Shown: in pieces, positions 42,197-50,841 of the stretch | Layout of the letters: the number at the start of each line of letters is the position of its first letter | Position numbering within the stretch: position 1 is the first letter of the stretch | Assembly: GCA_964546375.1 (NCBI GenBank) | Contig: CAZJJO010000001.1 | Span: 1-59,934, forward strand | From: CAYVFM01 sp964546375 | Lineage (GTDB): Bacteria; Gemmatimonadota; Gemmatimonadetes; Palauibacterales; Palauibacteraceae | DNA length: 59,934 bases | Direction: 5' to 3' | Translations under genes and position numbers: made by a program | Notes under the pieces: model-generated | Told to the model about the DNA's origin: nothing | Databases searched by the model: none | What the model saw: the letters and a program-made list of their open reading frames with translations, nothing else

Positions 42197-43125
42197 ACCC
42201 GTCCGGGGCCTCCGACCTGCTGGCCCGCCTGCCCGACCGCGTCACCGGGCTGGCCTTCCGGGACCTCCTCCTCTGGCTGGCCCTGGCCCTGGCGGTGGCC
42301 GTCGTGGTCCGGATCGTCCGCCGGTGGGTGGACCGGGAGATCGAGGACGTCAACCGCCGGCACAAGGTCCGCAAGGCGGTGGGCTACACCGGCGTCGCCG
42401 TGGTGCTGATGGCCGGGGTGGCGATGCTGGTGGGCCACTTCACCTCGGTGGCCGCCGTGCTGGGGATCCTGGCCGCGGGCGCGGCGGTGGCCCTCCAGGA
42501 CACCGCGAAGAACGCGGTGGGCTGGCTGTACCTCTCCAGCCGGTCCGGGCTGGCCCCCGGGGCTCGCGTGGAGGTGGACGGCGTCGTGGGGGAGATCATC
42601 GACGTGGGCGTGATGAAGACCACCGTCCTGGAGGTGGGCCACCTGGTGGAGGGGCGCCAGTCCAGCGGGCGCCTGGCCTCGATCCCCAACGCGAAGTTCA
42701 TGAACCAGTCCGCCCTCTACTCGCCCGACTACGCCCCCTGGGCCTGGCACGAGACGAGCTTCCTGCTCACCTACGAGAGCGACTGGGAGCGGGGGGCGGA
42801 GCTGCTGGAGGAGCTGGGCGAGGAGCTGCACGGGGAGCTGGAGTCGGAGATGATGGAGGGCTTCCGGCGGCTGGAGCGGAACTTCGCGTTCAAGCACGGC
42901 CCCCTCACCCCCATCGTCTACGTCCAGGCCCGGGACTCGGGCGTCCAGCTCACCCTCCGGTTCCTGACCCACATCCGACGCCGCCGGGGGTCGGAGGACC
43001 GGCTGGTGCGCGCCGTCCTCCGGGCGGTCGACCGGGAGCCGGAGCTGGAGATCGCCTATCCCACCTGGCGCATCTACCGCCGCGGGGAGGAGCGGGACGA
43101 GGGGGCGGGCGCGCTGCCCGGCTGA
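42193..43125 (+). CDS. MscS-family mechanosensitive ion channel
   Basis: A 310-residue inner-membrane channel. Helices are at LLLWLALALAVAVVVRIV (~25-42) and VGYTGVAVVLMAGVAMLVG; the pore-lining helix is VLGILAAGAAVALQDTAKNAVG, with the Ala/Gly packing and the QD/K gate region expected of MscS TM3. A beta domain (GARVEVDGVVGEIIDVG) and C-terminal alpha/beta vestibule follow. It would release solutes on hypo-osmotic shock. The start is GTG at 42193, overlapping the amidohydrolase stop. Confidence 0.9.
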   Translation: MNPSGASDLLARLPDRVTGLAFRDLLLWLALALAVAVVVRIVRRWVDREIEDVNRRHKVRKAVGYTGVAVVLMAGVAMLVGHFTSVAAVLGILAAGAAVALQDTAKNAVGWLYLSSRSGLAPGARVEVDGVVGEIIDVGVMKTTVLEVGHLVEGRQSSGRLASIPNAKFMNQSALYSPDYAPWAWHETSFLLTYESDWERGAELLEELGEELHGELESEMMEGFRRLERNFAFKHGPLTPIVYVQARDSGVQLTLRFLTHIRRRRGSEDRLVRAVLRAVDREPELEIAYPTWRIYRRGEERDEGAGALPG

Positions 43126-43284
43126 GCGCGGCCGCGGTCGCTCCGCCCCCGGCTCCGGCGCGGCGGGCGGCGGCGGGCCGGAAGGCGGGTCGACGGCTTG
43201 TCCCCGGCCCCGTCTCCGGCGATCTTGCCGGCCGAGCCCGGCGCCGTCCCCGGCGTGACTCGCCCCCCGACAGGAAGCCCCGAC

Positions 43285-44049
43285 ATGCGCATCGTCACCG
43301 CCCTCGCGACCGTCCTCGTGCTGGCCGTCGCCTCCGCCTGCGGCGGCGACGGCCGGGCCGCTCCGTCCGACCGGTCCGCCGGCGACCGGGCCGGGGCCGG
43401 CGGGGCGGCCGCCGCCGCGGCGGAGGAGGGGCGTCCCTCGGGTCAGGAGAGTCCGCTCCGCTCGCCGGAGAGCGAGGCGATGAACGCCCGGGCTCCCGAC
43501 GTCTTCCGGGCGGTCCTGCACACCACCGAGGGGCCGGTCACGGTCGAGGTCCGCCGGGACTGGGCGCCCCGGGGGGCGGACCGGTTCTACAACCTGGCCC
43601 GTCACGGATTCTTCGAGGACGCCCGTTTCTTCCGGGTGATCGAGGGGTTCGTGGCGCAGTTCGGGCTCTCGGGCCGGCCCGAGCTGGACCGTCTCTGGCG
43701 GCGCCATCCCATCCCGGACGACTCGGTGCGCCGGAGCAACGAGCGGGGCACGCTCACCTTCGCCAGCGCGGGCGAGGACACGCGCACCACCCAGCTCTTC
43801 GTCAACCTGGCCGACAACGAGCGTCTGGACGGGATGGGCTTCGCGCCCATCGGCCGGGTCGTCGACGGGATGGCGGCCGTCGATTCCCTGTATGCCGGCT
43901 ACGGCGACGGCCCGCCCCGCGGAAACGGACCCTCCCAGCAGGAGATCCTGGAGCGGGGCAACGAGTATCTGGAGGCGGAGTTCCCCGAGCTGGATCGGAT
44001 CGAGTCGGTCGAGGTCCGGGAGGGCGCGGGCGAGTCCGGGGAGGGATGA
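43285..44049 (+). CDS. cyclophilin-type peptidyl-prolyl isomerase lipoprotein
   Basis: A 254-residue exported protein with a probable lipobox (LAVASAC) and a ~45-residue Ala/Gly/Ser linker. The cyclophilin domain has TTEGPVTVEVRRDWAP, FYNLARHGFFEDARFFRVI, a shifted VAQFGLSG in place of the usual QGGD, and TQLFVNLADNERLDGMGFAPIG. The start is ATG at 43285 with AGGAAG upstream. It likely assists folding in the periplasm, like the FKBP lipoprotein earlier in the window. Confidence 0.9.
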   Translation: MRIVTALATVLVLAVASACGGDGRAAPSDRSAGDRAGAGGAAAAAAEEGRPSGQESPLRSPESEAMNARAPDVFRAVLHTTEGPVTVEVRRDWAPRGADRFYNLARHGFFEDARFFRVIEGFVAQFGLSGRPELDRLWRRHPIPDDSVRRSNERGTLTFASAGEDTRTTQLFVNLADNERLDGMGFAPIGRVVDGMAAVDSLYAGYGDGPPRGNGPSQQEILERGNEYLEAEFPELDRIESVEVREGAGESGEG

Positions 44050-44191
44050 GTCCCCCGGCGCCCCCCGTCGGCGGGGGCGTCGGCCCGGACGCACGGCCCC
44101 CGGAGGGACCGGCCCGCTCCGCGCCGGCTCGGGCCGGAGCGCGCGCCGCCCGAAGGATCGGAGCCAACGGATCACGGGAGGGAGCAGGACG

Positions 44192-44503
44192 ATCGGAGAG
44201 CTGGTCGAGCTCTGTCACGTCTCGGAGCTGAACCCGGGCGAGGGCACGACGGTCCACGCCGCCGACCGGGACGTCGCCGTCTTCAACGTCGACGGCGAGT
44301 TCCACGCCCTGGAGAACGCCTGCACGCACGAGGGCGGGCCCCTGGGCCAGGGGATGCTCTTCGGATCGACGGTGAGCTGTCCCTGGCACTTCGCCGAGTT
44401 CGACGTCACCACCGGCGAGTCGCTGGACGACATCGCCCCCTGCGACGCCAGGACGTATCCGGTGACCGTGGAGGACGGGGTGGTGAAGGCGGAGCTCGAC
44501 TGA
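44192..44503 (+). CDS. Rieske [2Fe-2S] ferredoxin (non-standard start)
   Basis: A ~103-residue Rieske ferredoxin of the dioxygenase-electron-carrier type. The cluster motifs are CTHEGGPLGQG (Cys-x-His) and CPWHFAEFD (Cys-x2-His). No ATG, GTG or TTG occurs in this frame between the upstream gene and the domain. ATC at 44192-44194 sits 7 nt after GGAGGGAG, the spacing expected for a real start, so I place the start there; ACG (44189) or CTG are alternatives. It has no adjacent oxygenase; it may donate electrons to an enzyme encoded elsewhere. Confidence 0.8.
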   Translation: MGELVELCHVSELNPGEGTTVHAADRDVAVFNVDGEFHALENACTHEGGPLGQGMLFGSTVSCPWHFAEFDVTTGESLDDIAPCDARTYPVTVEDGVVKAELD

Positions 44504-44521
44504 TCCTCCGGGAGGGAGCCC

Positions 44522-45760
44522 ATGGCAGCGTCGAAGCCGTCCCCGGCCCCCGCGTCCCGGCCGCCGGCGACGGTCGCGGCGGCCGCGGCGGCGCTCCTGG
44601 CCCTCGGCTGCGGCGGCGACGGCGTCCCGGTGGCCCCGGGGGACGGAGGCGCGGATCCGTCCCCGCCCGCCTCGTGGTCGGCGGTGGCGGCGGGCGACGG
44701 CTTCACCTGCGCGTCGGCCGGGGACGGCCGGACCTTCTGCTGGGGGAGCCGCCGGGCGGGCCGGATCGGCGACGGCGGGACCGAGGGCGTGGCCGAGCGG
44801 CCGGTCCGGGTGGAGGCGAACCTGCGGCCGGACCTCCGGCTGGACACGGTGGTCGCCGGTCCGGGGCACGCCTGCGGCCTCACCGACGACGGCGAGGCCC
44901 TGTGCTGGGGACGAAACGACGCGGGCCAGCTCGGAGCCGGCGCCCCCGGGCGCTGTCCGACCGGCGACGACCGTGTCGCCTGCTCGACGCGGGCGGTCCG
45001 GGCGGCCGCCCCGCTCCGCTTCCGCGCCCTCTCGGCCGGCGGCTCCCACACCTGCGGCATCACCGGGGACGGGTTCCTCGCCTGCTGGGGGAGCAACGCC
45101 GCGGGCCAGCTCGGGATCGGGCGGTTCGGGGGCGGAGGCGCCGGGCCCCGCGCCGTCCTCCGGGCCACGGAGCGGGTGGCCGCCGGGGCGCTGCACACCT
45201 GCGCGCTGGCCCTGGGCGGCGACGTCCTGTGCTGGGGCGCCAACGGGGACGGCCAGCTCGGCGACCGGACGTTCGTCCCGCGCACCGCGCCGATCGTGGC
45301 CACCGCCCGGGGGGGCTCCGGCCTGGCGGCGGGGGCCCGCCACACGTGCGTGCTGGCGCCGGCCCACTGCTGGGGGCGGGGCGCCGAGGGGCAGATCGGC
45401 GACGGCGAGTCGCGGACGGTGCCGTTCCCGGCGCGGGTGACGGGCGACCACGACTTCGAGGCGCTGGCCGCCGGCGCCTTCCACACCTGCGGGCTGGACG
45501 CCGGCGGCCGGGCCTTCTGCTGGGGGCGGGGCGACGAGGGGGCCCTCGGGACGGGAGCGACGCCCGAGCTCCGCACGAGCCCCGTCCCGCTGGCGGAGGA
45601 CCGCGCCTGGCGGACGCTGTCGGCCGGCCGGGGCCACACCTGCGGCGTCGACGCCGACGGCGCCCTGCTGTGCTGGGGACGCAACGACCGGGGCCAGGTC
45701 GGCGACGGCACGCGTCAGGACCGGTCGGTCCCGACGGCCGTCGGCGACCCGGCGGGGTGA
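44522..45760 (+). CDS. RCC1-repeat lipoprotein
   Basis: A 412-residue lipoprotein (signal and lipobox AAAAALLALGC near residue 30). It is composed of seven or so RCC1-type beta-propeller blades, each with a variant of AAGxxHTCGLxxDGxxxCWGxNxxGQLG; examples are GPGHACGLTDDGEALCWGR and GGSHTCGITGDGFLACWGS. Each blade carries a pair of cysteines (HTC ... CWG) likely to form disulfides outside the cytoplasm. It is expected to bind ligands or proteins at the cell surface. The start is ATG at 44522 with GGGAGGGAG upstream. Confidence 0.9.
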   Translation: MAASKPSPAPASRPPATVAAAAAALLALGCGGDGVPVAPGDGGADPSPPASWSAVAAGDGFTCASAGDGRTFCWGSRRAGRIGDGGTEGVAERPVRVEANLRPDLRLDTVVAGPGHACGLTDDGEALCWGRNDAGQLGAGAPGRCPTGDDRVACSTRAVRAAAPLRFRALSAGGSHTCGITGDGFLACWGSNAAGQLGIGRFGGGGAGPRAVLRATERVAAGALHTCALALGGDVLCWGANGDGQLGDRTFVPRTAPIVATARGGSGLAAGARHTCVLAPAHCWGRGAEGQIGDGESRTVPFPARVTGDHDFEALAAGAFHTCGLDAGGRAFCWGRGDEGALGTGATPELRTSPVPLAEDRAWRTLSAGRGHTCGVDADGALLCWGRNDRGQVGDGTRQDRSVPTAVGDPAG

Positions 45761-45761
45761 G

Positions 45762-45783
45762 CCGGCCGACGGGGGTCGGCCGG
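45762..45783 (+). terminator. 9-bp hairpin after the RCC1 gene, before senA
   Basis: CCGGCCGAC-GGGG-GTCGGCCGG, a perfect 9-bp stem with a 4-nt loop, begins one base after the RCC1 stop codon. It probably ends that transcript, which would make senA-senB a separate unit. No T-run follows. Confidence 0.45.
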
Positions 45784-45850
45784 AGGCCGGGGCGAGGGCC
45801 CGGGCACGAGCCGAGATCGAGCACGAACCGGTGACCGGGAGAGGACGACG

Positions 45851-47173
45851 ATGAGCGTGGGCGAGGCGACGGAGGCCGGCGTCGGGACGGAGCGCCTGAA
45901 GGCCTGGGTGGTGGAGGCCCGCCGCCGGAGCCTGGAGCTGGTGGCCGACCTGGACGACGACCAGCTCGTGGGGCCTCACCTGGACGTGATCAACCCGCTG
46001 CTCTGGGAGATCGGGCACGCGGCCTGGTTCCAGGAGCGATGGGTCCTGCGGCAGGGGATCGGTGCGTCGCCGATCCGCTCCGACGCCGACGACCTCTGGG
46101 ACTCCATCGCCATCCCCCACGACGACCGCTGGGAGCTGCCGCTGCCGGAGCGCGACGAGACGGTGGCCTACATGACGGACGTCCGCGACCGGGTGGTGGA
46201 GGCGCTGGAGCGCCGGCCGGAGGACGAGCGCCTGCGGTACCTGGCCCGGTACTCCGTCCACCACGAGGACATGCACGCCGAGGCCTACACCTATGCCCGA
46301 CAGACGCTGGCCTACCCCCGCCCCCCGATCTCCGAGGTCCCGTCCCGGCCGGAGGAGGGCGGCCCCCTGCCGGGCGACGTGGAGGTCCCGGGCGGGACCT
46401 ACCGGCTCGGCGTCGAGCCGGACGGAGGCTTCGCGTTCGACAACGAGAAGTGGGCGCACGAGGTCGAGCTGGAGCCGTTCCGCATCGGCCGCGCCCCGGT
46501 CACGGCGGGAGAGTTCGCCGAGTTCGTCGAGGACGGCGGCTATCGCCGGCAAGAGCTGTGGAGCGAGGCCGGCTGGCGATGGCGCCGGGAGGCCGGGGCG
46601 GAGCGGCCGGCCTACTGGCGGCGCGACGGGGAGGGCGGCTGGGAGGTCCGGAGGTTCCGGCGCTGGGAGCCGCTGGCGCCCCACCGGCCGATGATCCACG
46701 CGAACTGGCACGAGGCCCGGGCCTGGTGCCGGTGGGCCGGGCGCCGGCTGCCGACCGAGGCCGAGTGGGAGGCGGCGGCCGCGGCCGTCCCGGACGGCGG
46801 CGGGGGACTCGCCGGGGGGCGGCGCACCTATCCCTGGGGCGAGGAGGCGCCGTCCCCGGAGCGGCTGAACGCCGACTGGCGGGCCATGGGCACGGTGGAC
46901 GTCGGCGCCCTGCCGGCGGGCGACAGCGCCTTCGGCTGCCGGCAGATGCTCGGCAACGTCTGGGAGTGGACCGTCGACGCGTTCGAGCCCTATCCCGGCT
47001 TCGAGCCCGACATGTACCGGGAGTACTCCCGGCCCTGGTTCGGCGACCACCGGGTCCTGCGGGGCGGAGGGTGGCCGGCGCGCTCGCGCCTGCTTCGGAA
47101 CACGGTCCGGAGCTTCTACACGCCCGACCGCCGCGACGTGTGGGCGGGCTTCCGCACCTGCGAGGCGACGTGA
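45851..47173 (+). CDS. senA: selenoneine synthase SenA (EgtB-like)
   Basis: A 440-residue non-heme iron sulfoxide-synthase-fold enzyme. The N-terminal DinB-like half carries the iron ligands: H56 in NPLLWEIGHAAWF and H138/H142 in HEDMHAE (His-x3-His-x-Glu). The C-terminal half (from ~residue 178, VEVPGGTYRLG) is the formylglycine-generating-enzyme fold, ending GNVWEWTVDAF and GGGWPARSRLLRN. In the known pathway SenA couples hercynine to a selenosugar and cleaves it to selenoneine. The call over plain EgtB rests on the HEDMHAEAYTYARQTL block and on the adjacent senB. The start is ATG at 45851. Confidence 0.82.
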   Translation: MSVGEATEAGVGTERLKAWVVEARRRSLELVADLDDDQLVGPHLDVINPLLWEIGHAAWFQERWVLRQGIGASPIRSDADDLWDSIAIPHDDRWELPLPERDETVAYMTDVRDRVVEALERRPEDERLRYLARYSVHHEDMHAEAYTYARQTLAYPRPPISEVPSRPEEGGPLPGDVEVPGGTYRLGVEPDGGFAFDNEKWAHEVELEPFRIGRAPVTAGEFAEFVEDGGYRRQELWSEAGWRWRREAGAERPAYWRRDGEGGWEVRRFRRWEPLAPHRPMIHANWHEARAWCRWAGRRLPTEAEWEAAAAAVPDGGGGLAGGRRTYPWGEEAPSPERLNADWRAMGTVDVGALPAGDSAFGCRQMLGNVWEWTVDAFEPYPGFEPDMYREYSRPWFGDHRVLRGGGWPARSRLLRNTVRSFYTPDRRDVWAGFRTCEAT

Positions 47174-47213
47174 CGCCGGCGTCGGGCCGGCCGGCCGGAA
47201 GGGGAGGGACGGC

Positions 47214-48215
47214 GTGAGGGTCCTCCTGGTCAGCCCGAAGGACCCGGACGCCCGGTCCGGCAACGCCGTGACCGTCCGCCGCTGGGCCGGCCACCTCCGC
47301 GCCCTCGGCCACGGCACGGAGATCGTCCGGGGATGGGAGCCCGGGTCCGGGGAGGAGGCCGACCTGATGGTGGCGCTGCACGCCCGGCGCAGCGCCGACG
47401 CGGCGCTGGCCTGGCGACGGGAGCGCCCGGCGAGCCCGCTGGTGGTCGCGCTCACCGGCACCGACCTGTACCGGGACCTGGACGAGCACGAGGAGGCCCG
47501 GCGCGCCGTACGGGCCGCCGACCGCCTGGTGGCGCTCCAGGAGCGGGCCCCGGCCCGGCTCCCGCCGGAGCTGCGGGACCGCCTGCGGGTGATCCACCAG
47601 TCGGCCGAGCCCCCGGAGGATCCGCCTCCGCCCCTGGCGGACGTCTTCGAGGCCGCGCTGCTCTGCCACATGCGGCCGGTCAAGGACCCTTTCCGGGCCG
47701 CCGAGGCCGTCCGCCTGCTGCCCGAGGACTCGTCGATCCGGGTGACCCACGCCGGCCGCGCCCTCGGCGACGAGGCCCGCCGCCGGGCGGAGCGGGAGGA
47801 CGCGTCGAACCCGCGCTACCGGTGGCTGGGCGAGCTGGACCGGGACGACGCCCTGCGCCTGCTGGCCCGGGCCCGGCTGCTGGTAGTGAGCTCGCGGCTG
47901 GAGGGCGGGGCCAACGTGGTCACCGAGGCCCTGGCCTGCGGGACCCCGGTGCTGGCGTCCCGCATCGACGGCAGCGTGGGGCTGCTGGGGCCGACCTACC
48001 CCGGCTACTTCCCGGTGGGCGACACCGGGGCGCTGGCGCGGCTGCTCCGGCGGGCGGAGACCGACGGGGCGTTCCTGGAGCGGCTGGCCGAAGCCTGCCG
48101 CGGCCGGGCGGAGCTGGCCGACTCGGCCCGGGAGCGCGGGGCGTGGGCCGACCTGATGGAGGAGCTGGATCCGGCGGCCGAACCGCCCGGGATCGGGCCC
48201 GGCGGATCGGGGTGA
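47214..48215 (+). CDS. senB: selenosugar synthase SenB (TIGR04348-type glycosyltransferase)
   Basis: A 333-residue GT-B glycosyltransferase of the group formerly called TIGR04348. Diagnostic blocks are SPKDPDARSGNAVTVRRWA at the N-terminus, ALHARRSADAAL (~55-66) and VVALTGTDLYRDL (~77-89), then LEGGANVVTEAL as the donor-binding motif. In the characterised pathway SenB joins selenophosphate to a UDP-sugar to make the selenosugar used by SenA. The start is GTG at 47214 with GGGGAGGG upstream, 40 bp after senA. The third gene, senC/selD (selenophosphate synthetase), is not in the window. Confidence 0.82.
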   Translation: MRVLLVSPKDPDARSGNAVTVRRWAGHLRALGHGTEIVRGWEPGSGEEADLMVALHARRSADAALAWRRERPASPLVVALTGTDLYRDLDEHEEARRAVRAADRLVALQERAPARLPPELRDRLRVIHQSAEPPEDPPPPLADVFEAALLCHMRPVKDPFRAAEAVRLLPEDSSIRVTHAGRALGDEARRRAEREDASNPRYRWLGELDRDDALRLLARARLLVVSSRLEGGANVVTEALACGTPVLASRIDGSVGLLGPTYPGYFPVGDTGALARLLRRAETDGAFLERLAEACRGRAELADSARERGAWADLMEELDPAAEPPGIGPGGSG

Positions 48216-48231
48216 GCGGGCCGCCGCCGGA

Positions 48232-49092
48232 TCAGAGGGCGTCGAGGATCCGCTCCAGGCGCTCGGCGGCCCGGCCGGTCCCCAGGTTGCTGACATAGAA
48301 GCGCCGGACGCCCGCGTTCCGGAGACGCCGGATGGAGCGGGCGCAGATCTCCTCGGGCGCGTCCCCGCGCTCGAACGCCCGGGTGACCTCGTCGGCCGGC
48401 ACGGGGAAGAAGTCCGACAGGTGCTCCAGGGTGTCGGGGTTCGCGCTCCGGTAGTAGAAGACGCCGAAGACACCGGGCAGCGAGAGGCCCCGGCGACGGA
48501 CGGCCTCCAGGAAGGCCTCCACCCGGTCCAGGTGGTGGTGCGAGACCACCTGGGTGAGGTAGAACTCGGCGGTGAACGCCTCGTCCGCCAGGTAGCCCGC
48601 CTGGGTCTCCGGATCCCGGTGGGGGTTGGCCCACCCGCCCAGGGCGAGCCCGGGGGTGCGTTCCCGGATCTTCCGCCGGAGCTGATAGGCGTGGTCCACG
48701 CACCGGGGCGGGCCCGTCGACCGGTCGCCGCCCAGCACCACCAGCGCCTCGAGGCCGGCCGAGTAGGCCCGGTCGGCGTAGCCCAGGCAGTAGGAGAGCG
48801 GGTGCTTGCAGGTGAGGAACGGAGCCATGAGCGACGGGTCCATGTCCCCGGCCAGGTTGGAGGTGAGGTGGAGGAGGTTCTCCTCCTCGGCCTCCCCGAC
48901 CGCGTTGTCCGTCAGGAAGACCGGCGTCTCCCTCCGCTCGAGGCGGTGCATGGCGTGATGGAGGTCGATCCAGTCGGAGAGGCTGTCGCGCCCCGAGCCG
49001 TCGCGGCGAGGGGGACGGAACTCGGCCGCCACCAGGGGGGCGCGGCGACGCAGGCGACGGACGAAGGCGACGTCCTCGGGGCGGCGGTTCAT
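48232..49092 (-). CDS. MetF-like (methylenetetrahydrofolate reductase fold) protein
   Basis: A 286-residue TIM-barrel protein resembling methylenetetrahydrofolate reductase. AEFRPPR is an early strand like the MetF EFFPP motif; LTCKHPLSYCLGYADRAYSAG and LVVLGGDR match the barrel regions that bind folate and flavin; FGGWANPH-like text (LGGWANPHRDP) follows. Conservation to classic MetF is weak, so it may reduce another pterin or serve a different one-carbon reaction. The start taken is ATG at 49090-49092; TTG at 49102-49104 is an alternative. It is convergent with senB, 16 bp apart. Confidence 0.68.
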   Translation of the reverse strand: MNRRPEDVAFVRRLRRRAPLVAAEFRPPRRDGSGRDSLSDWIDLHHAMHRLERRETPVFLTDNAVGEAEEENLLHLTSNLAGDMDPSLMAPFLTCKHPLSYCLGYADRAYSAGLEALVVLGGDRSTGPPRCVDHAYQLRRKIRERTPGLALGGWANPHRDPETQAGYLADEAFTAEFYLTQVVSHHHLDRVEAFLEAVRRRGLSLPGVFGVFYYRSANPDTLEHLSDFFPVPADEVTRAFERGDAPEEICARSIRRLRNAGVRRFYVSNLGTGRAAERLERILDAL

Positions 49093-49157
49093 GGCGGCCG
49101 GCAAGCTAGCCGCCGCGGCCGCGCCGAAAAAGCGGCTTCGGCCGGGGGAAACGGCCG

Positions 49158-49925
49158 GTGAGCGGCGTGGAGGACCCGCCCGCCCCGCCGCCGAGGGAGC
49201 CGCTGGGCGGGCCGCTGGCGCCGGCCCGGCTGGTCGAGCGGCCGAACCGCTTCCTGGTCCGGGCGCGCCGGGAGGGGGAGCTGGTGGAGGCCCATCTCCC
49301 CAACCCCGGCCGGCTCGAGGAGCTGCTGGTGGACGGGCGGCGCCTGCGCCTGAGGCCGGCCCCGGAGGGCGCCGACCGCAAGACCGACTGGACGGCGGTG
49401 CTGGTGGAGACGCCGCAGGGGGACGGATGGGTGTCGCTCGACACCACCCTCCCGAACCGGCTGGTCGGGCGCGCCCTGCGACGCGGCTGGATCGAGGAGC
49501 TGGCGGGCTGGACGCTCGAGGGGACGGAGGTGGCGCTGGGCGATTCGCGCCTGGACTTCGTCCTGTCCGACGGCGAGCGCCGGCTGGCGCTGGAGGTGAA
49601 GAGCGTGACGCTGGTCCGTGAGCGGGTGGGCCGCTTCCCCGACGCCGTCACCGCCCGGGGCACCCGCCACGTCCGGGAGCTGGCCGGGCTGGCCGGGCGC
49701 GAGGGCTGGTCCGCGGCCGTGCTCTTCGTCGCCCAGCGGCCCGACGTCGACCGGGTCGTCGCCGACGAGGCGATCGATCCCGCCTTCGCCGCCGCCCTGC
49801 GGTCGGCCCGCGCGGAGGGGGTGCGGGCCCTGGCGCGGCGCTGTCGGGTCGATCCCGCCGCGGTGGAGCTGGGAGGCGGGGTGCCGGTCGGCCGGTCCGA
49901 CGGGGCCCGCCCGGCCGGGGGGTGA
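49158..49925 (+). CDS. sfsA: SfsA family DNA/RNA nuclease
   Basis: A 255-residue SfsA protein with LVERPNRFLVRARREG and AHLPNPGRLEELL at the N-terminus (OB-like nucleic-acid-binding part) and a nuclease-like core: SRLDFVLSDGERRLALEVKSVTL carries the D-ExK motif, and PDAVTARGTRHVRELA follows. Originally named for sugar-fermentation stimulation, the family is now viewed as a PD-(D/E)XK-type nuclease. The start is GTG at 49158. Confidence 0.92.
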   Translation: MSGVEDPPAPPPREPLGGPLAPARLVERPNRFLVRARREGELVEAHLPNPGRLEELLVDGRRLRLRPAPEGADRKTDWTAVLVETPQGDGWVSLDTTLPNRLVGRALRRGWIEELAGWTLEGTEVALGDSRLDFVLSDGERRLALEVKSVTLVRERVGRFPDAVTARGTRHVRELAGLAGREGWSAAVLFVAQRPDVDRVVADEAIDPAFAAALRSARAEGVRALARRCRVDPAAVELGGGVPVGRSDGARPAGG

Positions 49926-49956
49926 CGGGGCGCCGGCGCGGCCCGTCGCCGACGGC

Positions 49957-50841
49957 TCAGCCGCAGCCGGTGACCTCGTCCAGGAAGGGGAGCAGGGCGT
50001 CCCAGAAGCCCTCGTCGTCCCACAGGTCGTTGTGTCCGGCGCCGGGCGCCTCGTGCCACCGGGCCGGCCCGGCCAGGGCACGGTGGACCGCCCGGGTCTG
50101 CTCGCGGGGCACTACCCGGTCCCGGGCCCCCCGGGCCACCAGCGCGGGCAGGGTCAGCTCGGCCGCCCGGGCCCGGGTCTCGAACCGCTGGGTGGGCCAG
50201 CCCCGGAAGACGGCGTCGGGCAGCCACCCGTACAGCTCCGCGCCGAGCTCGGGCACGCTGGTGAAGGCCCCGGTCAGGACCACCCCCGCGGCCGGTCGCC
50301 GGGTGGCCAGGCGGGCGGCCACCGCGGCCCCGAGGGAGTGCCCCGCCACCACGAGCCGCTCCGGGGCCACGTCCCGGTCCTCCACCAGGTGGCGGTGGGC
50401 CGCCAGCGCGTCCCGGCCCAGCCCCTCCTCGTCGGGCGAGCCCTCGCTTCGCCCGTAGCCCCGGTAGTCCAGCAGGAGGGCGGCCCGACCGGACGCGGCC
50501 AGCCGCCTCGCCACGAAGGCGCGCCCGGCCAGGTGTCCGGCGTTGCCGTGCAGGAAGAGGACGGCCCCGCAGCCCTCGCCGCGCGCCGGGGGCACCCACC
50601 AGGCGTGCAGGCGGACGCCGTCGTCGGCGCGGATCCAGACCTCCTCGCCCGCGGCGAGGCCGTGGTCGACCGGGGACGAGCGCTCGGCCGGCAGGTCGGG
50701 CGGGAAGAAGACCAGCGCGGGCGCCAGGTGGCGCGCGACGAGGCCGGGCAGGGTCACCGCGGCCCCCAGCAGGAGCCCGAGCGCGGCGACCACGGCCAGC
50801 GCCGTCGCCAGGCGCCTTCGGAGGCCCGCACGGGAGCTCAC
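49957..50841 (-). CDS. membrane-anchored alpha/beta hydrolase
   Basis: A 294-residue hydrolase with one N-terminal membrane helix (LATALAVVAALGLLLGAAV, ~10-28). The catalytic domain has VLFLHGNAGHLAGR, LLDYRGYGRSEG, the nucleophile GHSLGAAVAARLA, the acid around ARGARDRVVP and His in GAGHNDLWDD. It resembles BEM46/ABHD13-type esterases. The start given is GTG at 50839-50841, which overlaps the stop of an 17-codon upstream ORF as GTGA. The same frame also continues to ATC behind GGAGGGAGG, so the start is not certain. Confidence 0.85.
   Translation of the reverse strand: MSSRAGLRRRLATALAVVAALGLLLGAAVTLPGLVARHLAPALVFFPPDLPAERSSPVDHGLAAGEEVWIRADDGVRLHAWWVPPARGEGCGAVLFLHGNAGHLAGRAFVARRLAASGRAALLLDYRGYGRSEGSPDEEGLGRDALAAHRHLVEDRDVAPERLVVAGHSLGAAVAARLATRRPAAGVVLTGAFTSVPELGAELYGWLPDAVFRGWPTQRFETRARAAELTLPALVARGARDRVVPREQTRAVHRALAGPARWHEAPGAGHNDLWDDEGFWDALLPFLDEVTGCG

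Noticed and set aside
43802..47683. Minus-strand frame of ~1290 codons across the RCC1, senA and senB genes
   Set aside because: It is a shadow of strong plus-strand genes with clear motifs; its own translation matches no domain.
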